Source: Lachnospiraceae bacterium (GTDB lineage: Bacteria > Bacillota > Clostridia > Lachnospirales > Lachnospiraceae). From it: a stretch of 64,000 nt of DNA. The translations under genes and the position numbers were made by a program. How positions within the stretch are numbered: position 1 is the first letter of the stretch; each line of letters starts with the position of its first letter. Of this stretch, positions 59,227 to 64,000 are shown piece by piece. A model generated the notes under the pieces. It had not been told where the DNA came from. It worked only from the letters and a program-made list of their open reading frames with translations, and searched no databases. The stretch spans positions 1 to 64,000 of the forward strand of contig JAAUZX010000065.1 in assembly GCA_014804365.1 (NCBI GenBank), read 5' to 3'.

Positions 59227-60327
59227 CTATCTCTCAACACCTCCTATACATATGATTTGATCCAGCATATCTGAATATGTAAAATATCTCTCCGATTCTA
59301 TTCCCATATTTTCTAGTTTACAAATAATTTCTTCCTCGTATTCTTTTGGCGTAATACATATAAGATTTCCGGTATTCCTAACTTCTACATTTTCCGGCTT
59401 TACCACTTGATAATCCTTGACCTTAGTCGTTTTGTATGAATCAATAAATCCCCCAATCCGTAGCCCTAATTTTTCAAAAACATCCAAACACTCTCTCCCC
59501 CTATTACCAATACCCCAAATATAGTACTCTTTACTATAATCAAATAATTCCTTTACGTCTTCTATTTTCTTTTCAAGAGCATTATTCATCCTATCCGCCC
59601 TTTCTGTTTGCTTCAATCGAGCGATATAGAAATCTTTGACTCCCTTTTCCATATATGAATATTCATCCCACTTTGCATATTTAAGCGCCAAATGATATTC
59701 TTCTTCTAATGCCAAATATCGTTTTCTGGAGCTGATCCCACCGACACTAAAATATGTAAAATAATCCTCCACGCATAGTACTTTTGCCCCGCCAAAGCAT
59801 ACTCTCATTACCCAGTCTGAATCAGCGGCAATTTTATATGATGTATCAAATCCGCCATATTTTATATACAAATCCTTCTTAGCAAACAGTGCCGGATGTG
59901 GATATACAACACCGAAAAACATGTTCTCTTTCTTGCTTTTGTCATAAACCGCTTTTTCACTTATTCCATTTTCACATATGTACATATTTCCACTAACCAT
60001 ATCTACATCGTTACCTTCAAAATATTCATTTACACGTTTTAATACATTATCCGCATAATAGTCATCACTGTTTAAAAACGCAAATATTTCTCCCGTTACC
60101 ATCTTCAAGCCCTTATTCATTGCATAATATAATCCATTATCTGGTTCACTAATATATACTGAAATCCAATTTTTATATTTATCAATAATGTCAAGTGTCC
60201 CGTCCGTCGAACCGCCGTCAACAATGATATACTCTAGATCACTGAAGTTCTGTGCCAGCACACTTTTGATTGTTCGCTCAATCGTCTCTGCGCTATTATA
60301 ACAAACTGTAATGACCGTAATTTTCAT
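59227..60327 (-). CDS. GT2 glycosyltransferase with C-terminal Rossmann-like module
   Basis: A 366-residue protein: family 2 GT-A domain (ITVITVCYNSAET, IVDGGSTDGT, YAMNKGL, FLNSDDYYADN as the DXD site, IAADSDWVMR), then from about residue 265 the module (EYYIWGIGNRGRECLDVF, GGFIDSYKT, NLICITPKE). It is the closest relative within the locus of the module-less GT2 at 57868, suggesting duplication with gain or loss of the module. The surrounding 59-64 kb is clearly more AT-rich than 52.5-58.7 kb. Confidence 0.9.
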   Translation of the reverse strand: MKITVITVCYNSAETIERTIKSVLAQNFSDLEYIIVDGGSTDGTLDIIDKYKNWISVYISEPDNGLYYAMNKGLKMVTGEIFAFLNSDDYYADNVLKRVNEYFEGNDVDMVSGNMYICENGISEKAVYDKSKKENMFFGVVYPHPALFAKKDLYIKYGGFDTSYKIAADSDWVMRVCFGGAKVLCVEDYFTYFSVGGISSRKRYLALEEEYHLALKYAKWDEYSYMEKGVKDFYIARLKQTERADRMNNALEKKIEDVKELFDYSKEYYIWGIGNRGRECLDVFEKLGLRIGGFIDSYKTTKVKDYQVVKPENVEVRNTGNLICITPKEYEEEIICKLENMGIESERYFTYSDMLDQIICIGGVER

Positions 60328-60377
60328 TATCCGATTCTCCCTCTTGAATTATCATTTCTACCAGATTACATGGCGGA

Positions 60378-61427
60378 TTACTTTATAAAAGCAAACAGTC
60401 CATACCTATATTCGCCATTATGTAAATCCTCATCGTACTTGTTAATATCCACATTATATTCAATACTTCCCTGTGAAACGCATGAAAACTCTTCCAGATT
60501 TAATGTATTAAAACATTTTATTATAGTGTCTGCATAGAAAATCCTGTGGGCATTGAACTCGATGTGCTCTTTCCCGACGGGCACTGAAATGTATAATCTT
60601 GCCCCTTTTTTTAGCTTCTTTTGAATATTGTCGAAACACTTAAAACATGCCTCCGGATCAACCGGATCTCCATATCTTCCTAAGCCGAAATGCTCAAGCG
60701 AGCATAAGGCTGACATACTTTCTACACTTTCATCTGGTATCTGGTTAAGATAAGTTGCATCATCCACTATTGTATGCAAATGCTCTGCTTCACCAGGAAA
60801 TCTGCGGATATCTATCATTTCCACATCTATATCCGCTGCCAATAAATGGGCAATAAACCCATCTAATCTGGAGCCAATGTCAAAATGCTCCCTCACGCCT
60901 GACCTGATAATGCGTCTGGCAGCCCACAAATCCTGCCAGAAATAGTTTCCCATTGTACCAGCATCATCATACTTATCTATTATAATTGGCCACATATTTT
61001 CTTTCCGAATGTCAAAGTTTGGTCTTTGGTTCAGTCTCTGATATTCCTCTGCATCATCATCGATAAAGCTTCCGTCTGTCAGTCCAAATTCTATGCAATA
61101 ATCAGTATAATTTCTTTCAGACATTATATCTTTCAAAACCGCCTGATCTGTACATCCTGCGCTCTGCGTCACATGATACAGAAAAATCAACTTAGAAGTA
61201 TCAATATCCAGCTTCTTACACCAGTTGTAAATCTCGGTTGCATATGAGTTCGCTATAATAATGTAATCATACTCCCTGGGGATTTCCCTGCTGTCATATA
61301 CAGGCTTGTCCATATATGTATCTGTTGACTTATTGGTTTCAATAAAACCTATAAGCTCACCATTATATCGGTTGTTTATAAATTTTTGAGCCAAATTTCC
61401 AGTTCCCCAAACTAATAATTTTTTCAC
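60378..61427 (-). CDS. DUF268 protein with N-terminal Rossmann-like module
   Basis: A 349-residue protein starting at GTG 61427 (GGAGGG upstream). Residues 1-90 are the module (KKLLVWGTGNLAQKFI, GFIETNKS, YIIIANSYATEIY). The rest matches DUF268, a family of unknown function in polysaccharide loci that looks like a divergent SAM methyltransferase: HFDIGSRLDGFIAHLL, VEMIDIRRFPG and SALCSLEHFGLGRYGDP. The likely role is modification of a sugar or lipid intermediate. It starts the run of ten module-bearing proteins when read in the direction of transcription. Confidence 0.82.
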   Translation of the reverse strand: MKKLLVWGTGNLAQKFINNRYNGELIGFIETNKSTDTYMDKPVYDSREIPREYDYIIIANSYATEIYNWCKKLDIDTSKLIFLYHVTQSAGCTDQAVLKDIMSERNYTDYCIEFGLTDGSFIDDDAEEYQRLNQRPNFDIRKENMWPIIIDKYDDAGTMGNYFWQDLWAARRIIRSGVREHFDIGSRLDGFIAHLLAADIDVEMIDIRRFPGEAEHLHTIVDDATYLNQIPDESVESMSALCSLEHFGLGRYGDPVDPEACFKCFDNIQKKLKKGARLYISVPVGKEHIEFNAHRIFYADTIIKCFNTLNLEEFSCVSQGSIEYNVDINKYDEDLHNGEYRYGLFAFIK

Positions 61428-61667
61428 TTAACGCCCTCCATTTCCTGTGATATAAACTCCCTGAACTCGTGAGACTTTTTGTCTCTTCACATTGACAACT
61501 GCATATTTAACCAGCATTCGTAATACGACCAGTATCTATTAATCAAACGTAAATCTTCAGCCACGACTACATTATTATGATACCACATCCATGAGATAAT
61601 TGCTCCATATATTCATTCGTATTATGCGATTCACGCAATTCGTGCGATTTCATCCAAGGAGGAGCTC
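61428..61667. other. gene-free stretch upstream of the DUF268 gene
   Basis: This is part of a 491-base gap (61428-61918) without an intact gene. I see only a weak GAGAC-TTTTT-GTCTC hairpin at 61471-61485 and no convincing promoter. The right half holds the IS66-like remnant listed separately; the last 84 bases contain nothing I recognise. Confidence 0.5.
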
Positions 61668-61834
61668 ATGAACGCTAAACAAAAATCCATCAAATTAAAC
61701 TGAATAAATGAGCTGTCCGTTTTTAAGCGCAACCTTCCAACGGGCTTACTGCCAAAGCTTGGTGTGCCGAAAACAACATCACCATCCATACCTACAACTA
61801 CTGGAAGCATCAGTTCGGCTCCGATCTTAAATAA
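61668..61834 (+). pseudogene. remnant of an IS66-type accessory transposase gene (orfA/tnpA)
   Basis: A strong ribosome site (AAGGAGG) precedes an ATG that reads MNAKQKSIKLN and then a TGA. After a frameshift the sequence resumes as SNGLTAKAWCAENNITIHTY and NYWKHQFGSDLK, the helix-turn-helix pattern of the short TnpA protein of IS66-family elements (SGLS-x-K-x-WC-x-x-N-GI-x-x-K-T-Y-YYW). At least one stop and one frameshift disrupt it, and no orfB or orfC is present. It is the only plus-strand gene trace in the minus-strand polysaccharide locus. Confidence 0.6.
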
Positions 61835-61918
61835 CTACGAAGCTGGTTACAAATACCCTATTCATAACCATATTCATTCCTTTCACCAAAGCACACTCTA
61901 AAAAAAATCAGCACATTT

Positions 61919-63082
61919 CTACTTCATTCTAGTACAACACTTTTCTACAATTTTCAAAACTCTATTTTCAAAATCCTCCCTTGTCCATGTACTTATTTTA
62001 CGATATCCCTTCTTTACCATTTCTTCCCGTAATTCCCTATCTAACCACAGTCTTCTTATGCAATCGGCAATTTCCTCCGGTGAATCAGGATTAAATAACA
62101 GGCCCGCATCTCCTACCTGTTCTGGCATAGCATACTTATTTGACACTGCCACCGGGCAACCTAGCGCCATTGCTTCTAAAGGTGGAATATTCGTAGGACC
62201 AAAATATGAAGGCATGATCATACCTATGGCATGGCGATAGAGATACGTAATATTTTCATTACTGACAAAACCCATAATTGTAATATTGTCCTCTAGGCTA
62301 TTTTCCGCAATACACTTTTTTATTTCCTTACCACAATTCTTTTCAGACCCCACTAATACTAAATGAATATCATCTATATCCTTTTTTACAATTTTAATTG
62401 CCTTTATTAAATTTATATGGTTCTTATGTTTCCAAAACTGTGCCGGATAAAAAACATACCGATTAGGCACTTCAATATACTCTTCTTTTACCTCTGCAAC
62501 ATGACTTGGCACTACGAAGGGCAACGGCACTATATGCGGCTTACTTCTACTCTTTTTTAAGTAAGATTCTACAAACTGCTTTTTTCCCAGTTTGGAATCC
62601 GTTAAAATATAATCTACGCATCTTGCCTGAAATTTAAATACTAATTCTCTCCATTGATATTCATTTTGCACTTCCGGAAACGATGGTTCATATCTATGCA
62701 TCAAATCATGTACAGGCGTAATCATTTTGGCCATTACATTAGGAATATATATTTGTGCCGTCACAAACAATACATCTATTTTTTCCCTTTTTACAATTTT
62801 CCCCACCTCTGTCGCATATGTATTATATATGCGTGTGCATAAAGGAAATCTAAGGTTTCGTATAATTTGTTTAGGCTCCTGCTCAGACCAATTCAATGAA
62901 AAAAAATTAATGCCATTCTCTTTACACCATTTTCTCCAAAATCTATTCTTACAAATAGCAATCAACTCATATTGAGAATCCGGTAATTGTTTCAAACACT
63001 CCGCAATCTCCAATGCATATTGATGCCCTCCACCTATACAAGGCTCTGTCACCAGCACCATTGCTATTTTTCTTTTTTTCAT
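61919..63082 (-). CDS. GT4-type glycosyltransferase
   Basis: A 387-residue GT-B enzyme: N-terminal Rossmann half with VTEPCIGGGHQYALEIAECL, and a C-terminal donor domain with VFYPAQFWKHKNHINLI, the LVLVGSEKN strand and the FGPTNIPPLEAMALGCPVAVS motif holding the E-x7-E donor-binding glutamates. The family transfers sugars from nucleotide donors with retention of configuration. It carries none of the Rossmann-like modules of the next ten genes and is separated from them by the IS66-like remnant, so it may belong to a different block of the locus. Confidence 0.93.
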   Translation of the reverse strand: MKKRKIAMVLVTEPCIGGGHQYALEIAECLKQLPDSQYELIAICKNRFWRKWCKENGINFFSLNWSEQEPKQIIRNLRFPLCTRIYNTYATEVGKIVKREKIDVLFVTAQIYIPNVMAKMITPVHDLMHRYEPSFPEVQNEYQWRELVFKFQARCVDYILTDSKLGKKQFVESYLKKSRSKPHIVPLPFVVPSHVAEVKEEYIEVPNRYVFYPAQFWKHKNHINLIKAIKIVKKDIDDIHLVLVGSEKNCGKEIKKCIAENSLEDNITIMGFVSNENITYLYRHAIGMIMPSYFGPTNIPPLEAMALGCPVAVSNKYAMPEQVGDAGLLFNPDSPEEIADCIRRLWLDRELREEMVKKGYRKISTWTREDFENRVLKIVEKCCTRMK

Positions 63083-63097
63083 AAGCCCTCCATAATT

Positions 63098-63856
63098 CTA
63101 TATTGCTCTGGCAATAAAATAGCTTGTCCACGATTCAAAATCCGTTTCTCCAAGCGTCCTGCAATCTAAATTATCGATCAATTCAAATCCCGCAATCTTT
63201 AACAAAAATTCCAATTCTGGTCTAAAGAAATAACGCATATTATGTATTTCATTGATGACTTTTGTATTTCCAGTCTCTTTATAAATAACAAAAATCTCAT
63301 AACAAACATCTACAACATTTAATTTATCATGCATTATTGGTCTTGCGATCCGCACCAGCTTATACTGCTCATCTTCAATTTCTTTTGCTCTTACACTTGG
63401 TTTATCACTTAATACGCCCGGACCATACCACACATCAAAAAGAAATAATCCCCCTTGTTTTAAAGATGTTCTTGCTGATCGGAAGGCTGATAATATATCA
63501 TCGTTTTTCGTTTGATAACTCATGACATGAAACAGAGATATAACAGCATCATACTGCTCATAAGATTTAAAATACCGAATATCTTCTACAGAAAAATCTA
63601 TACACATATTCTCCTGTTCTACATTCTTCTTTGCAATGTCAATCATAAGAGGACTCACATCAATACCGGTACACTGATATCCCAGTCTCGTAAGTTCTAT
63701 ATCATGTTTTCCCGTACCACATCCAAAATTTATAATTGTCGAATTATTCATACCATACTTTTTCATCAGACAATCAACCTGCAAAGCTTCTGCTTTATAG
63801 TCTTTGTCCTGGTAAAATGTATTATAATAATAAGCGTAATCTTTAAACGTCTCCAT
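63098..63856 (-). CDS. class I SAM-dependent methyltransferase
   Basis: A 252-residue methyltransferase with motif I IINFGCGTGKHDIEL (about 42-56), an acidic TGIDVSPLMI, and VISLFHVMSYQT. Sequences of this shape are common next to sugar aminotransferases (DegT family) in polysaccharide loci and often N-methylate amino sugars. The following gene (63896-64000) is the end of such an aminotransferase, which fits. The gap to the next gene is only 15 bases. Confidence 0.9.
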   Translation of the reverse strand: METFKDYAYYYNTFYQDKDYKAEALQVDCLMKKYGMNNSTIINFGCGTGKHDIELTRLGYQCTGIDVSPLMIDIAKKNVEQENMCIDFSVEDIRYFKSYEQYDAVISLFHVMSYQTKNDDILSAFRSARTSLKQGGLFLFDVWYGPGVLSDKPSVRAKEIEDEQYKLVRIARPIMHDKLNVVDVCYEIFVIYKETGNTKVINEIHNMRYFFRPELEFLLKIAGFELIDNLDCRTLGETDFESWTSYFIARAI

Positions 63857-63895
63857 TTGAATCTCCTAGATATTCTCCTCGCTATTTCATTCTCC

Positions 63896-64000
63896 CTACA
63901 TAACAACCTGAATCATAACATCCTTAAGCTGCAATATAACTTCATCCATCTGCTCCTTCGTCAAAGCTAATCCACTGGGAATATAGAATCCTCTTCTAGC
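63896..64000 (-). CDS. C-terminal end of a DegT/DnrJ/EryC1-type aminotransferase (partial)
   Basis: Only the last 34 residues lie in the window: ARRGFYIPSGLALTKEQMDE and then VILQLKDVMIQ. The F-Y-I-P-S-G-L-x-L-T-x-E-Q segment is typical of the C-terminus of sugar aminotransferases acting on keto-nucleotide sugars. The gene continues beyond position 64000. It ends 40 bases before the methyltransferase start, on the same strand. Confidence 0.7.
   Translation of the reverse strand, partial: ARRGFYIPSGLALTKEQMDEVILQLKDVMIQVVM

Overview
The window looks like a chromosomal segment of an anaerobic, low-to-mid GC Clostridia bacterium, most likely a Lachnospiraceae gut commensal. The support is indirect: Firmicute-type ribosome binding sites (GGAGG/AGGAG) and TTG/GTG starts, an agr-type peptide system, LytTR/GHKL and OmpR/HisKA two-component pairs of lantibiotic-immunity type, a GLUG/MMPL surface pair, and a long Mrp/Mbh-like cation antiporter operon. 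No rRNA, tRNA or CRISPR array was seen.

Layout. (1) 0-2.8 kb, minus strand, AT-rich: a decaying group of SUKH (SMI1/KNR4) and DUF3969 immunity-like genes with a nonsense mutation and frameshifts, and no toxin gene in view. (2) 2.8-9.6 kb: an agr-like quorum-sensing locus. It has an ABC exporter operon, a small secreted protein, AgrB, a 50-residue AgrD precursor and, divergently, a LytTR regulator and GHKL kinase. (3) 9.6-18.4 kb: housekeeping genes uvrC, ftsH (with long low-complexity ends), pyrG (with a leader hairpin resembling an attenuator) and a GH3 beta-glucosidase. (4) 18.5-23.3 kb: an OmpR/HisKA pair divergent from a three-gene lantibiotic-protection ABC transporter, with three phased TAATGT boxes between them. 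(5) 23.4-27.4 kb: a small hypothetical gene, a ketopantoate-reductase-like gene and two PLP sulfur-amino-acid enzymes. (6) 27.6-37.3 kb: a ten-gene Mrp/Mbh-like operon with four proton-channel-type subunits. (7) 37.4-43.8 kb: a GLUG-repeat surface protein and an MMPL/RND permease. (8) 43.9-64 kb, all minus strand: a surface-polysaccharide locus.

The polysaccharide locus ends, in transcription order, with rpe, an IspD/TarI-like cytidylyltransferase and a zinc alcohol dehydrogenase, which together could make CDP-ribitol or a related CDP-polyol. Upstream lie GT2, GT4-like, DUF4422 and RgpF-like glycosyltransferases, three SAM methyltransferases and a DUF268 protein, two radical-SAM proteins, one complete DegT aminotransferase and the end of a second. 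No flippase, polymerase, ABC exporter or initiating phosphoglycosyltransferase is in the window, so the locus must continue beyond 64 kb.

The most unusual observation is in this locus. Ten of fourteen consecutive proteins (46.5-61.4 kb) carry one copy of the same kind of small Rossmann-like module (beta-strand, glycine-rich GAG/GxG loop, helix, then a strand ending in a D/N-rich turn). It is N-terminal, C-terminal or stand-alone, and is joined to at least seven unrelated catalytic cores. This may be a shared docking, nucleotide-sensing or sugar-binding module that coordinates the pathway. Other points of interest are an agrD placed before agrB, a palindromic repeat family of which one copy is inside a Mrp subunit gene, and an IS66-type orfA remnant.
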